Counted from the stretch's first letter, positions 10,012-20,820 are shown. The stretch is 64,000 nt of DNA from Caulobacteraceae bacterium (GCA_947476555.1 CANJRI010000001.1:22931-86930); one strand, 5' to 3'. Translations and numbers: made by a program. Notes: generated from the sequence alone by a model not told the origin.

Positions 10012-10329
10012 ATGGCCAATGAAACCCTGCATGTCGCCCGCGAGAAGCTCAACAGGCGGACGCTGGAGATGCACTACGCCATCACCTCGCTCATGGAGGA
10101 GTTCGAGGCCGTCGACTGGTACCGCCAGCGCGCCGACGACACGGAGGACCCCGAGCTGAAGGCCATCCTGCTGCACAACGCCAAGGAGGAGCTCGAGCAC
10201 GCCTCGATGGTGCTGGAGTGGATGCGCCGCAACGACCCCGAAGTGAACGCCCAGCTGAAGGAATATCTCTTCACCGAAGGTTCGATCACCGGCCGCGAGG
10301 ATGAGGCCAGCGACAAGCATGGGCTCTGA
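10012..10329 (+). CDS. Ferritin-like protein of the encapsulated-ferritin (EncFtn) type, no visible encapsulin-targeting tail
   Basis: MANETLHVAREKLNRRTLEMHYAITSLMEEFEAVDWYRQRADDTEDPELKAILLHNAKEELEHASMVLEWMRRNDPEVNAQLKEYLFTEGSITGREDEASDKHGL; MEExEAVDWYxQR, EExEHAxMxLEWxRRND and YLFTEGxIT match EncFtn as remembered. Confidence 0.85.
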   Translation: MANETLHVAREKLNRRTLEMHYAITSLMEEFEAVDWYRQRADDTEDPELKAILLHNAKEELEHASMVLEWMRRNDPEVNAQLKEYLFTEGSITGREDEASDKHGL

Positions 10330-11296
10330 CGAGGTAGACGGGGACGCCGTCCGCCTGGTGACCCTGGAGGCGGGCGAGGGGCGGCTGGACAAGGCCCTCG
10401 CCGCCCGGCTGCCGGACCTGTCGCGCGCCCGCATCCAGGCCCTGCTGGCCGACGGCCGGATCAGTCTGGACGGGCGAACGCTCACCAGCGCATCCGCCCC
10501 CGCGCCGGCGGGCGACTACCGCCTGGACATCCCCGCCCCGGCCGCCGCCGAGCCGGTCGCGGAGAACATCCCCTTGAGCGTGCTCTTTGAGGACGGCCAC
10601 CTCATCGTCATCGACAAGCCGGCCGGCCTGACCATGCATCCGGGACCCGGTTCGGAGAGCGGAACCCTGGTCAACGCTCTCCTCCACCATTGCGGCGACA
10701 GCCTCTCGGGCATCGGCGGCGTGGCCCGCCCGGGCATCGTCCACCGCATCGACAAGGAGACCTCCGGCGTGGTGGTCGCCGCAAAGTCCGACGCCGCCCA
10801 CCAGGGGCTGTCCGCCCTGTTCGCGGCCCACGACATCGACCGCGCTTATGTGGCCCTGACGCGGGGCTCGCTGTTGCCGCCGCGCGGAACCATCGAGGGC
10901 GCCATCGCCCGTTCCGCGCACGACCGGAAGAAGATGGCGCTGGTGAAGTCGGGCGGGCGCCACGCCGTCACCCACTACGCCGTCGAGCGCGTGTTCGGCC
11001 CGCAGGAGCGGCCGCTGGCCGCCCGCGTCGCCTGCCGCCTGGAGACCGGCCGGACCCACCAGATCCGGGTCCACCTGGCTTCACGGGGCGCGCCCTGTCT
11101 GGGCGATCCCACCTATGGGTCGGGCCAGCCGTCCGGTCCGGTGCGCGCGGCCATGGCGCAGGCGGGCCTCGCCCGACAGGCCCTGCACGCCGCCGTCCTC
11201 GGCTTCGTCCACCCCGTCACCGGCGAGACCCTGCGCTTCGAAAGTCCCCTGCCCGCCGACATGGCGAAGCTGGAAGCCCTGCTCGCGGCGCTCTAA
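10319..11296 (+). CDS. RluA/RluD family 23S rRNA pseudouridine synthase
   Basis: S4-like N-terminus plus IDKPAGLTMHPGPGSESGTLVNALLHH...RPGIVHRIDKETSGVVVAAKSDAAHQ; start overlaps the upstream stop. Confidence 0.93.
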   Translation: MGSDEVDGDAVRLVTLEAGEGRLDKALAARLPDLSRARIQALLADGRISLDGRTLTSASAPAPAGDYRLDIPAPAAAEPVAENIPLSVLFEDGHLIVIDKPAGLTMHPGPGSESGTLVNALLHHCGDSLSGIGGVARPGIVHRIDKETSGVVVAAKSDAAHQGLSALFAAHDIDRAYVALTRGSLLPPRGTIEGAIARSAHDRKKMALVKSGGRHAVTHYAVERVFGPQERPLAARVACRLETGRTHQIRVHLASRGAPCLGDPTYGSGQPSGPVRAAMAQAGLARQALHAAVLGFVHPVTGETLRFESPLPADMAKLEALLAAL

Positions 11297-11781
11297 CCCT
11301 CCGCCGCCTTCTCCAGCGTCGCGATGTCGAGCTTTTGCATGGGCAACATGGCGGCGAACACCCGCGCCGTCCTGGCCTTGTCGGGGCCCGACATCAGCTG
11401 CGCCAGCTGCACCGGCGTCACCTGCCAGGAGACCCCGAAGCGGTCCTTCAGCCACCCGCATTGGCTTTCCTGGCCGCCACCCTGCAGCAAGGCGTTCCAG
11501 TAGCGGTCGAGCTCGGCCTGATCGCGCACCTCCACGACAAAGGAAACCGCTTCGGAGTGCTGGAAGACGGGTCCGCCGTTGAGCCCCATGAAGCGACGCC
11601 CGTCGATTTCGAACTCAACCGTCAGCACCTGGCCGGCGCGACTGGCGTCGGGTCCCTGGCCGGACGGCATGCTGTCCGGGTAGCGCGAGATCTTGCCGAC
11701 CTTCGAATTCGGGAAGATTCCCACGTAGAAGTTGGCGGCCTCCTCGGCCTGGGTGTCGAACCAAAGGCAGGTGCTCAGCAT
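11293..11781 (-). CDS. VOC family protein (PhnB-like)
   Basis: LWFDTQAEEAANFYVGIFPNSKVGKISRYPDS...EFEIDGRRFMGLNGGPVFQHSEAVSFVVE...CGWLKDRFGVSWQVTP. Confidence 0.9.
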   Translation of the reverse strand: MLSTCLWFDTQAEEAANFYVGIFPNSKVGKISRYPDSMPSGQGPDASRAGQVLTVEFEIDGRRFMGLNGGPVFQHSEAVSFVVEVRDQAELDRYWNALLQGGGQESQCGWLKDRFGVSWQVTPVQLAQLMSGPDKARTARVFAAMLPMQKLDIATLEKAAEG

Positions 11782-12068
11782 GCGACGTCTCCCGTTCGTC
11801 TGATGGACCTAGGACGAACAACCTAGCGCCGCCCCGACACGCTCCCAGAGAATTGTGCGTTGATAGGCGCGCTACGGTCCTGATCAGTTTGCATGCCTTG
11901 AAGGCGCCACGCTCGAAAGCTAAAAATAACCTACTGGAGACGTCGGACATTCGGACCCTTCTCCCATGGCCTAGCTTCCCTGCAACTGCGTACCTATCTG
12001 GGTGGTTGAGAGGGACGGTGGCGGCCTAAGCGGCCCGAACGTCCACAAGAGAATGAGGGGATAGTCCT

Positions 12069-12956
12069 ATGGCCGTGAACGCGCTTTCCGTGATGTCGCC
12101 CGATGGCGGCCTGTCGCGTTACCTGTCCGAAATCCGCAAGTTCCCCATGCTCGCCAAGGACGAGGAATTCATGCTGGCCAAGCGCTGGCAGGAGCACGAG
12201 GACCCGCAGGCGGCCCACCGCCTGGTCACCTCCCACCTGCGCCTGGTGGCCAAGATCGCCATGGGCTACCGCGGCTACGGCCTGCCGATCGGCGAGGTGA
12301 TCTCCGAGGGCAACGTGGGCCTGATGCAGGCGGTCAAGAAGTTCGACCCCGACAAGGGCTTCCGGCTGGCCACCTACGCCATGTGGTGGATCCGGGCCTC
12401 GATCCAGGAATACATCCTGCGGTCCTGGAGCCTCGTGAAGATGGGCACCACCGCCGCCCAGAAGAAGCTGTTCTTCAACCTGCGTAAGGCCAAGAGCGAG
12501 ATCGAGGCCCTGCAGGAGGGCGACCTGCGCCCCGACCAGGTCAGCCTGATCGCGACCAAGCTCGGCGTCCTCGACGAGGAGGTGGTCTCCATGAACCGCC
12601 GCCTGGCCGGCGGCGACGCCTCGCTCAACGCGCCCCTGCGCTCGGACGGCGAAAGCGAATGGCAGGACTGGCTGGTGGACGACACCACGCCCAGCCAGGA
12701 GACGGTGATCGCCGACACCCAGGAGAAGTCCATCCGCATGGAGCTCCTGCAGGAAGCCATGGCCGAGCTCACCGACCGCGAGCGCCACATCCTCACCGAG
12801 CGGCGCCTGAAAGATGACCCCACCACCCTCGAGGAGCTGGCCGGCCAGTACGGCGTCTCCCGCGAGCGGGTTCGCCAGATCGAGGTCCGCGGCTTCGAGA
12901 AGCTGCAGAAGGCCATGCAGGCCGCAGCCGTCGAGCGGAACCTGGTCAGCGCCTAG
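12069..12956 (+). CDS. rpoH: RNA polymerase sigma-32 factor
   Basis: LSRYLSEIRKFPMLAKDEEFMLAKRWQEHEDPQAAHRLVTSHLRLVAKIAMGYRGYGLPIGEVISEGNVGLMQAVKKFDPDKGFRLATYAMWWIRASIQEYILRSWSLVKMGTTAAQKKLFFNLRK; RpoH box QKKLFFNLR. Confidence 0.97.
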   Translation: MAVNALSVMSPDGGLSRYLSEIRKFPMLAKDEEFMLAKRWQEHEDPQAAHRLVTSHLRLVAKIAMGYRGYGLPIGEVISEGNVGLMQAVKKFDPDKGFRLATYAMWWIRASIQEYILRSWSLVKMGTTAAQKKLFFNLRKAKSEIEALQEGDLRPDQVSLIATKLGVLDEEVVSMNRRLAGGDASLNAPLRSDGESEWQDWLVDDTTPSQETVIADTQEKSIRMELLQEAMAELTDRERHILTERRLKDDPTTLEELAGQYGVSRERVRQIEVRGFEKLQKAMQAAAVERNLVSA

Positions 12957-13759
12957 GCCGCCACCGCGTCCTTCGGGGCGTAGGCCAGGAGCGCGGCCGC
13001 GCGGGCGCGCAGCTGCGGGCCGTCCACGGCCTGGCTCTGCCGCGCGGCCTGCACCAGATAGCGCTGCAGGTCGGCCGCCCCGGTGACCAGCCGCAGGTCC
13101 CCCGCCTTGGTGGCCGCGGCCTGGATGTCGGCCAGCTGGGCGTCGATGGCCCGCCGCGCCTGGACCGGGTCGGTCTCGAAGTCGGTGACCGCCGAGCGCA
13201 GGATCTTCATCGCCTGGGCCAGGCGCTCGGCGTCCGGCGTGGCCGGGGTGTCGTCGCGCCGCTTCAGCGGGCCCGAATAGTCGCCGGAGTTGAACCGCCG
13301 GCGGTCCGGGCCGACGTAGCCCAGCCCCTCGATCCAGTCGCGGTCGCGCAACGTCACCGCCTCCAGGCGGCGCAGCAGGTCCTTGAGGGCGAAGGGCTTG
13401 CGCAGGAACTCGTGCACCCCGGCGTCGCGGGCCGCCAGGATCGCCCCGGCCGTGGCCACGCCGGTCACCATGATCACCGGCGCCTTGCGCGCCGGGCTGT
13501 TGCCGCGCCGCAGGGCGCGGGCGAAGGCCACGCCGTCGAATTTGCCCGAGCCCAGGTCCACGAACACCAGTTGCGGGTCCACCGTGTCGCACAGCTTCAG
13601 GCCGCGTTCCTGGGTCGCCGCCGTCCAGATCTGGCCGCGCGACAGGTTGCGCATGGCCTCGGTGATGACCTGCGGCCCGCTCGGCTGGGCGTCCACGATC
13701 AGCAGGCGCTGCAGCCGCGGGCCCATGCGCTCGATGGTCTTCTTCTCGTCGGCGAACAA
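12953..13759 (-). CDS. Receiver-domain response regulator with C-terminal extension
   Basis: LLIVDAQPSGPQVITEAMRNL...PQLVFVDLGSGKFDG...PVIMVTGVATAGAILAARDAGVHEFLRKPFALKDLLRRLEAV; YVGPDRRR segment. Confidence 0.82.
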   Translation of the reverse strand: MFADEKKTIERMGPRLQRLLIVDAQPSGPQVITEAMRNLSRGQIWTAATQERGLKLCDTVDPQLVFVDLGSGKFDGVAFARALRRGNSPARKAPVIMVTGVATAGAILAARDAGVHEFLRKPFALKDLLRRLEAVTLRDRDWIEGLGYVGPDRRRFNSGDYSGPLKRRDDTPATPDAERLAQAMKILRSAVTDFETDPVQARRAIDAQLADIQAAATKAGDLRLVTGAADLQRYLVQAARQSQAVDGPQLRARAAALLAYAPKDAVAA

Positions 13760-13812
13760 CTGAAGGCTCCGGAACAGGAGACCATCGTTACCCCAAGCCG
13801 GTAAAGACGCCG

Positions 13813-15099
13813 TTAGTCGCGGAACGGATCCCTGACCAATATCGTGTCGTCCCGCTGCGGGCTGGTGGAGAGCAGCGCTACCGGCGCCCCGATCAGCTCC
13901 TCGATGCGCCGCACGTACTTCACCGCGCTGGCCGGCAGGTCCTTCCAGGAACGCGCGCCCTGGGTCGTGCCGCTCCAGCCCTCCATCTCCTCGTAGACCG
14001 GGACGAGCTGGCTCTGGGCCTTCAGGCCGGCCGGCAGGTAGCCGACATCCTCGCCGTCCAGGGTGTAGCCGGTGCAGATCTTCAAGAGCGGCAGGCCGTC
14101 CAGCACGTCGAGCTTGGTCAGGGCGATGCCGGCGATGCCGTTCAGGGCCACCGACTGGCGCACCAGGGCTGCGTCGAACCAGCCGCAGCGGCGCGAGCGG
14201 CCGGTGACGGTGCCGACCTCGCGGCCCACCGTCCCCAGATGTTTGCCGACCTCGTCCTCCAGCTCGGTGGGGAACGGGCCCCCGCCGACCCGGGTGGTGT
14301 AGGCCTTGACGATCCCCAGCACATAGCCCGGGCCACGAGGCCCCAGGCCCGAGCCCGCCGCCGCCTGCCCGGCCACCGTGTTGGAGGAGGTGACGTAGGG
14401 ATAGGTCCCGTGGTCGACGTCCAGCAGCGCCCCCTGCGCCCCTTCGAACAGCACCCGCTTGCCGCTCTTCACCAGCTCGTCCAGCAGCAGCCAGGCCGGC
14501 CGCGCGTAGGGCAGGATCTTGCCGGCCATGTCCTGCAACTCGGCCAGCAGCGCGGCGCCGTCGTATTCCGGCAGGCCAAGGCCCCGGCGCAGCGGCGTGT
14601 GGTGCGCCAGCAGGCGGTCGATCTTGGCTTCCAGCGCCGCCCGGTCGGCCAGGTCCGCAACCCGGATCGCGCGGCGGCCGACCTTGTCCTCGTAGGCCGG
14701 GCCGATGCCGCGCCCGGTGGTGCCGATCTTGTTGGTCGCCGCGGCTTCCCGCGCCTGGTCGAGGTCGCGGTGCAGCGGCAGGATCAGGCAGGCGTTGTCG
14801 GCCACCACCAGCATGTCCGGGGTGATCGCCACGCCCTGCCCGCGCAGGGTCTCGATCTCGGTGAGCAGGTGCCAGGGATCGACCACCACGCCGTTGCCGA
14901 TGATCGATAGCTTGCCTTGGACCACGCCGGAGGGGAGCAGGGAGAGTTTGTAGACCTGGTCGCCCACCACCAGGGTGTGCCCGGCGTTATGCCCACCCTG
15001 GAAGCGCACCACCACGTCGGCGCGGTTGGACAGCCAGTCCACCAGCTTGCCCTTGCCCTCGTCGCCCCACTGAGCGCCGATCACGGTGACGTTGGCCAT
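13813..15099 (-). CDS. purA: Adenylosuccinate synthetase
   Basis: [46 protein letters not shown]...[21 protein letters not shown]. Confidence 0.98.
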   Translation of the reverse strand: MANVTVIGAQWGDEGKGKLVDWLSNRADVVVRFQGGHNAGHTLVVGDQVYKLSLLPSGVVQGKLSIIGNGVVVDPWHLLTEIETLRGQGVAITPDMLVVADNACLILPLHRDLDQAREAAATNKIGTTGRGIGPAYEDKVGRRAIRVADLADRAALEAKIDRLLAHHTPLRRGLGLPEYDGAALLAELQDMAGKILPYARPAWLLLDELVKSGKRVLFEGAQGALLDVDHGTYPYVTSSNTVAGQAAAGSGLGPRGPGYVLGIVKAYTTRVGGGPFPTELEDEVGKHLGTVGREVGTVTGRSRRCGWFDAALVRQSVALNGIAGIALTKLDVLDGLPLLKICTGYTLDGEDVGYLPAGLKAQSQLVPVYEEMEGWSGTTQGARSWKDLPASAVKYVRRIEELIGAPVALLSTSPQRDDTILVRDPFRD

Positions 15100-15240
15100 T
15101 GGATACGATCCCCCGACCTGCCCGGTAAAAACCTCCCGGCCCTTCGACAGGTGCTCGGCGGGGAGGCGGGATTCGATTGCGGGCGCGGTTTAGACCACCT
15201 GCATCTCGCGCTCAAGGCCCCCGCGCGCTATTCACCGGCC

Positions 15241-15657
15241 ATGAGCTTCCCGCGCTTCCATCTGGCCTTCCCGGTCCGCGACCTGGAGGAGGCCCGCGCC
15301 TTCTACGGCGGCCTGCTGGGCTGTCCCGAAGGCCGCTCCAGCCCCGACTGGATCGACTTCGATTTCCACGGCCATCAGATCGTGGCGCACCTGGCGCCGG
15401 AAGAGGCCCTGGCCGCCACCAACCTGGTGGACGGCGAGGACGTGCCGGTCCGCCACTTCGGGGTGATCCTCAGCCTGGCCGACTGGCGGGCCGTGGCCGA
15501 CCGCCTGCAGGCGGCGGACGTGTCCTTCGACATCCCCCCGCAGATCCGCTTCCAGGGCCAGGCCGGCGAGCAGGCCACGCTGTTCTTCCGCGACCCCTCC
15601 GGCAACGCGCTGGAGTTCAAGGCCTTCGCCGACGACGCCATGGTGTTCGCCCGATGA
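15241..15657 (+). CDS. VOC family (glyoxalase-like) protein
   Basis: [50 protein letters not shown]...[15 protein letters not shown]. Confidence 0.92.
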   Translation: MSFPRFHLAFPVRDLEEARAFYGGLLGCPEGRSSPDWIDFDFHGHQIVAHLAPEEALAATNLVDGEDVPVRHFGVILSLADWRAVADRLQAADVSFDIPPQIRFQGQAGEQATLFFRDPSGNALEFKAFADDAMVFAR

Positions 15658-16622
15658 GCGTCACCTTCGCCGACATTGAGGCGGCCGCCGCCCGGATCGC
15701 GGGGCATGCGGTCGAAACCCCCATGCTGGAGAGCCCCGCCCTCTCCGACCACGCCGGGCGCCGGGTGTTCCTCAAGCCCGAAACCCTGCAACGCGTGGGC
15801 GCCTTCAAGTTCCGGGGGGCCTACAACCGGCTGGTCCAGCTGGACGCCGCCCAGCGCAAGGCCGGCGTCGTGGCGTTCTCCTCCGGCAACCACGCCCAGG
15901 GCGTGGCCCTGGCCGCCCGCATGCTCGGCATGCCCTCGCTGATCGTCATGCCGACCGACGCCCCGGCCATCAAGGTCGCGGCTACGCGCGGCTACGGCGC
16001 CGACGTCGTCTTCTTCGACCGCCTCACCGAGGACCGCGAGGCCATCGCCGCCCGCTGCGCCGCCGAGCGGGGCGGCGCGGTGATCGTGCCGGCCTTCAAC
16101 GACCCGCACATCATCGCCGGCCAGGGGACCATCGGCCTGGAGCTCGCCCGCCAGGCGCCAGAGCCGCTGGCCGCCGTGGCCGCGCCCGTCGGCGGCGGCG
16201 GCCTGATCTCCGGTATCTCCGTCGCCCTGAAAGCCCGCTCCCCGCGGACCGCCGTCTTCGGCGTCGAGCCCGAGGCCTATGACGACGCCCGCCAGTCGCT
16301 GGCCGCCGGTCGGCGCATCACCGTCAAGCCGACGGTGCGTTCCCTCTGCGACGCCCTGGAGAGCCCCTCAACCGGCGACCTCACCTTCCCGCTGATCCGG
16401 GACCACGTCACGGCCATCACCGCCGTCAGCGACGCCGAGGTCGCCGAGGCCATGCGCTACGCCTTCAACACCCTGAAGCTGGTGATCGAGCCCGGCGGCT
16501 CCGTCGCTCTCGCCGCCCTGCTGGCCGGCAAGCTTCCGGGCGAGGGCCCCATCGCCCTGGTGCTCTCCGGCGGCAACGTCGATCCGGACCTCTTCGCGCG
16601 GGTGATCCGAAGCGAGATCTAG
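15654..16622 (+). CDS. Threonine/serine dehydratase (fold-type II PLP enzyme)
   Basis: [23 protein letters not shown]...[62 protein letters not shown] motif; overlaps the preceding gene. Confidence 0.93.
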   Translation: MSVTFADIEAAAARIAGHAVETPMLESPALSDHAGRRVFLKPETLQRVGAFKFRGAYNRLVQLDAAQRKAGVVAFSSGNHAQGVALAARMLGMPSLIVMPTDAPAIKVAATRGYGADVVFFDRLTEDREAIAARCAAERGGAVIVPAFNDPHIIAGQGTIGLELARQAPEPLAAVAAPVGGGGLISGISVALKARSPRTAVFGVEPEAYDDARQSLAAGRRITVKPTVRSLCDALESPSTGDLTFPLIRDHVTAITAVSDAEVAEAMRYAFNTLKLVIEPGGSVALAALLAGKLPGEGPIALVLSGGNVDPDLFARVIRSEI

Positions 16623-16627
16623 CGGCC

Positions 16628-19600
16628 TTACAGCCGATCCTCCGGCGCCGCCGCCCGCGCCGCATCCCGTGGCGTCACCCATCGGGCCAGCTTCGGCTTC
16701 AGCCACTGCTCGAAGTCGTCCACGAATTCGTAGACCACCGGCACCAGCACCAGCGACAGCATGGTCGAGGTGATCAGGCCGCCGATCACCGCCACCGCCA
16801 TCGGCTGGCGGAATTCCGAGCCGCGTTCCAGGGCCAGGGCCGTCGGCAGCATGCCGGCCATCATCGCCATGGTGGTCATGACGATCGGCCGGGCCCGCTC
16901 GCGGCAGGCCTCCAGCAGTGACTCGCGCTGGGACAGCCCGTCCCGCTCGCGCTCGATGGCGTATTCCACCAAGAGGATCGAGTTCTTCGCCGCCAGGCCG
17001 AACAGCATCAGGAGTCCGATCAGCGAGGGGATCGACAGGGCGAGGTTGAGCGCCAGCAGACCGACGAACGCCCCGCCTATCGCCAGCGGCAGGGCCGAGA
17101 GGATCACCACCGGCTTGAAGAAGCTGCGGAACAGCAGCACCAGAACCGCATAGATCATCGACACCCCAGCGAAGAGGGCGATGCCGAATCCGGTCATCAT
17201 CTCCATCATCGCCTCGGTGTCGCCCACCGCGCCCGGGCGCACGCCCTCGGGCAGGTTCTTCATGATCGGCAGGGCCTTCACCGCCTTGTCGGCGACGCCC
17301 AGCTCAACCTCGTTGAGCTCGGCCTGGATGGTGATCTGGCGTTGGCGGTTGAGCCGGTCGATGCGCGCGGGACCTGCCTGGAAGGAGATGTCCGCCACCG
17401 CCGAGAGCGTGGTCCAGTCGCCCGATGCGGTCCGCACGCGCAGGGCGCCGATGCTTTCCAGGTCGGCCCGGGCGTCCTTCGGCAGGCGCACCCGTATGGG
17501 GATCCGCCGCTCGCCCTCGTTCAGCTTGGCCACATTGGCGTCGATGTCGCCCACCGTCGCCACCCGCGCCGCCTGGGCGATGGCCTCGGTGGAGACACCC
17601 AGCCGGGCGGCCTCGTCCAGCCGCGGACGGATGATGATCTCGGGACCGATCGGCGGGCTCGACGGCCGGGGGTCCACCACCTCGCTCAGGGTCCGCATCT
17701 GGGCCTCCAGGGCCCCGGCCGCCCGCTGCAGGGCCAGCGGATTGTCGCCGGTCAGCACCTGCTGGAAGCTGGGCGTGCCCTGGTAACCCAGGAGGTAGAT
17801 CCGGGCGTCCGGAATGGCGGCGATCTCGTCGCGGACGCGGGCCCGGATGTCGTTGCCGGACACCTTGCGATGGTGGTCGAGCAGGATGGTGATGGTGCCG
17901 GTGCGCAGATCGCCGCCGCCCCCGCCGCCGGCGAAGGGATCGGCCACCGCCGTGGAGCCGACCTGAGCGAAGACCCCTTCCACTTCCGGCTGGTCCGCGA
18001 AGACCTCGGTCACCCGTTGGACTGTCTCCTCCATGGCGGCCACGGAGGCGCCAGGCGGGCCCTGGACGGAGACGTACATGTAGTTGGGATCGGAAGCCGG
18101 CACGAAGCCCTGCGGCAGCATGGGCACCAACATCACCGAGCCGATGAACAGCGCCCCGCCGATCGCCAGGGCGGCGATCCGGTGGTCCAGCGCCCAGTCC
18201 AGCACCCGCCGGTAACGCCCCTCGAAGGGCTTGCGGGGCGCGGGCGCGTGGGCCGGCTTCAGCATGTAGGCGGCCAGCAGGGGCGTCAGCAGCCGCGCCA
18301 CGACCAGCGAGAAGATCACCGCCACCGAGACGGTCAGGCCGAACTCGCGGAAGAACTGGCCGACCACGCCTGCCATGAAGCTGACCGGCGTGAACACCAC
18401 CACGATGGCCATGGTGGTGGCCAGCACGGCCAGGCCGATGGCGTCGGCGCCTTCCAGGGCGGCCTGGTATGGCCGTTGGCCCTGGGCCACGCGCTTCTCG
18501 ATGTTCTCGATCTCGACGATGGCGTCGTCCACCAAAATCCCGACCACCAGGGTCAGGGCCAGCAAGGTCACCATGTTCAGCGAGAAGCCGAGGAGCTGCA
18601 TCGCCAGGAAGGTCGGGATCAGCGACATGGGCATGGCCACGGCGGTGATCAGGGTAGACCGCCAGTCGCGCAGGAAGATGAACACCACGAGGGCGGCCAG
18701 GAGCATGCCCTCCAGCAGCACCGTCTTGGTGGCCTCGAAACTCGTCCGCGTCTCGTCGACCGTGGAGAATATCTTGGTGAAGGTGACGTTGGGATAGGCC
18801 TTGGCCAGTTCCGCGACCTTGGCGGCGATCTGGTCCTCGGCGACCACGTCGCTGGCTTCCTTGGTCTTGGCGACCTGGAAGCCCACGACCGGCCGGCCAT
18901 CCAGCCGGGCGAAGCCACGGGGTTCCGATGAGCCGTCGGCCACATCGGCCACGTCCGACAGCCGGACGGAGCCTCCGCCCGGGGTCGGGACCGACAACTC
19001 GCGGAGCTGCTCGACCGTGCGCACGGTGCCCAGGATCCGCACGGTCTGCTCGCGGTCGCCGATGCTGATACGCCCGCCGGGCACGTCCGTCTGGAAGGCC
19101 CGCAGGGCGTTGTTGACCTCCGCCGCCGTAAGCCCACGGGCCGCCAGCCGGTTGGGGTCCAGCAGCACGTTGATCTCCCGGGCCACGCCGCCGACCCGAG
19201 TGACCTGGGCCACGCCCTTGGCGCTCTGCACGGCGCGGCTGACGATGTCGTCCACGAACCAGGACAGCTCGTCGTCACTCATCCCCTCGGCCGCCACCGC
19301 ATAGGTGAGGATCGGCTGGGAGGAATCGATCTCGATCTTGGTGACGATGGGCTCGTCGATGTCGCGCGGCATCACCGCCCGCGCCTGGTCGATGCGCGCG
19401 CGCACCTCGTCGGACTTCACGTCCGCGTCGATCCCCATGTCGAACTCGATGGTGGTGGTCGAGACCCCCAGGTTGACCGTCGATATGATGTTGTTGACGC
19501 CGGAGAGGCCGGCGATGGCGTCCTCCACCGGCCGGGTCACCTGGGTCTCCAGTTCGCCGGCCGCGGCCCCGCTCTGGGTCACGGTAACGGCCACCAGCGG

Positions 19601-19741
19601 GTACTGGACGTTGGGGTACAGCTTGATGGGCAGGGTGAAGTAGGCAATCAGCCCGGCCACGATCAGGCCGAGGAACAGCACGCTCACCGGCACCGGGTTG
19701 CGGATCGCCCAAGCCGAAACGGGGAAGCGGGTTGCGCTCAT
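16628..19741 (-). CDS. RND efflux transporter permease (AcrB/HAE-1 type)
   Basis: 1037 aa; FPVSAWAIRNPVPVSVLFLGLIVAGLIAYFTLPIKLYPNVQYPLVAVTVTQSGAAAGELETQVTRPVEDAIAGLSGVNNI; GILVDDAIVEIENIEKR. Confidence 0.96.
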   Translation of the reverse strand: MSATRFPVSAWAIRNPVPVSVLFLGLIVAGLIAYFTLPIKLYPNVQYPLVAVTVTQSGAAAGELETQVTRPVEDAIAGLSGVNNIISTVNLGVSTTTIEFDMGIDADVKSDEVRARIDQARAVMPRDIDEPIVTKIEIDSSQPILTYAVAAEGMSDDELSWFVDDIVSRAVQSAKGVAQVTRVGGVAREINVLLDPNRLAARGLTAAEVNNALRAFQTDVPGGRISIGDREQTVRILGTVRTVEQLRELSVPTPGGGSVRLSDVADVADGSSEPRGFARLDGRPVVGFQVAKTKEASDVVAEDQIAAKVAELAKAYPNVTFTKIFSTVDETRTSFEATKTVLLEGMLLAALVVFIFLRDWRSTLITAVAMPMSLIPTFLAMQLLGFSLNMVTLLALTLVVGILVDDAIVEIENIEKRVAQGQRPYQAALEGADAIGLAVLATTMAIVVVFTPVSFMAGVVGQFFREFGLTVSVAVIFSLVVARLLTPLLAAYMLKPAHAPAPRKPFEGRYRRVLDWALDHRIAALAIGGALFIGSVMLVPMLPQGFVPASDPNYMYVSVQGPPGASVAAMEETVQRVTEVFADQPEVEGVFAQVGSTAVADPFAGGGGGGDLRTGTITILLDHHRKVSGNDIRARVRDEIAAIPDARIYLLGYQGTPSFQQVLTGDNPLALQRAAGALEAQMRTLSEVVDPRPSSPPIGPEIIIRPRLDEAARLGVSTEAIAQAARVATVGDIDANVAKLNEGERRIPIRVRLPKDARADLESIGALRVRTASGDWTTLSAVADISFQAGPARIDRLNRQRQITIQAELNEVELGVADKAVKALPIMKNLPEGVRPGAVGDTEAMMEMMTGFGIALFAGVSMIYAVLVLLFRSFFKPVVILSALPLAIGGAFVGLLALNLALSIPSLIGLLMLFGLAAKNSILLVEYAIERERDGLSQRESLLEACRERARPIVMTTMAMMAGMLPTALALERGSEFRQPMAVAVIGGLITSTMLSLVLVPVVYEFVDDFEQWLKPKLARWVTPRDAARAAAPEDRL

Positions 19742-20820
19742 CGGGCGGGAGTCGCGGATTTGGCGGGGGGCGCGGGCTCGGCGCCCGTGACCGGCCGCAC
19801 CCGATCGCCGTCCACCAGGAAGGCCGCGGCGCTCAGCACCACCACCGAGCCGACCGGCGGCCCGCGCACGATCTCCACCAGGCCCGCGCCGCGCTGGCCG
19901 GTCTGCACCGGAGCCCGGCGCACGCGGTTATCGGCGCCCACCACCATCACGCTGGCGCCGTCGGCGTCGTAGCGGACCGCCGTCTCCGGAACCGCCGGCG
20001 CACTGCCGGAGACGTCCTGGAACACCGCGCGGGCGAATCCGCCGGCCCGGATGTCGGCTCGCGCCGGCAGGGTGATGCGGACCTCGCCGAGCTTGGTCTG
20101 GGGATCGATCTGCGGGGAGACCAGCCGCACGGTCCCGGGCGCGGTGGCGCCGGTCGGCAGGGTGACGGTGGCGCGCATGCCCCGTCGCACCTGCGCCAGG
20201 TCGTCCTGGGCCAGCTGCGCCGCCAGCTCCACCTGAGCGTCGCGGGCGATGCGGAACCAGGGCGTGGCGGCGCCGGTGGAAAGGTCGCCCGGCCGCACGG
20301 TGCGCTCCAGGATCAGGCCGGACACCGGGGCGACCACCGACATCTTGCGCATCCGCACCTGCAGGTCGCGCAGGTTGGCGCTCGCCACCTGGGCCTGGAA
20401 CCGGCGCTGGGCGATCTGCTCCTGCGGAAGGACGCCCTGGTTGTCCAGGTCGGCCACGCGCCGGGCCTGGTCCTCGGCCTGGTCGGCCTGGGCCTGGGCC
20501 TGGGCGAGCTGGGCTTGCAGCAGGGTGGGATCGAGCTGCGCCAGGGTCTGGCCGGCGCGGACGTAGTCGCCCACGTCGGCGGTCACCCGCGCCACGCGGA
20601 AGCCGGTGACCTCGGGGTTCACCGCGGCCTCCTCGCGGGGCGCCAGGTCGCCGGAGGCGGCCACCGCGCCGGTGATCGCCCGAGGCTCCACCCGCACGAC
20701 GCGGACCGTGCGCGTCTGCGCGGCCTCGCTCTTCTTCGGCTCGGGTTTGCCGCAGGCCGTCAGCGCCAGGGCGGCGGCCATCAGGATCGGGAGGGTTCGC
20801 AGCATCTGGATTCTTCTCAT
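19738..20820 (-). CDS. RND efflux periplasmic adaptor (HlyD/MFP family)
   Basis: Lipoprotein-like LILMAAALALTACGKPEPKK; ASGDLAPREEAAVNPEVTGFRVARVTADVGDYVRAGQTLAQLD. Confidence 0.94.
   Translation of the reverse strand: MRRIQMLRTLPILMAAALALTACGKPEPKKSEAAQTRTVRVVRVEPRAITGAVAASGDLAPREEAAVNPEVTGFRVARVTADVGDYVRAGQTLAQLDPTLLQAQLAQAQAQADQAEDQARRVADLDNQGVLPQEQIAQRRFQAQVASANLRDLQVRMRKMSVVAPVSGLILERTVRPGDLSTGAATPWFRIARDAQVELAAQLAQDDLAQVRRGMRATVTLPTGATAPGTVRLVSPQIDPQTKLGEVRITLPARADIRAGGFARAVFQDVSGSAPAVPETAVRYDADGASVMVVGADNRVRRAPVQTGQRGAGLVEIVRGPPVGSVVVLSAAAFLVDGDRVRPVTGAEPAPPAKSATPAR

Noticed and set aside
11895-12068. Sigma-32 type promoter (CTTGAA) upstream of rpoH
   Set aside because: A CTTGAA is present but no matching CCCCAT-like -10 at proper spacing.
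11994-13592. 532-aa minus-strand ORF
   Set aside because: Antisense to rpoH and frame-shifted over the response regulator.
17342-18931. 529-aa plus-strand ORF
   Set aside because: Shadow ORF of the RND permease; His/Gln/Gly-rich composition.
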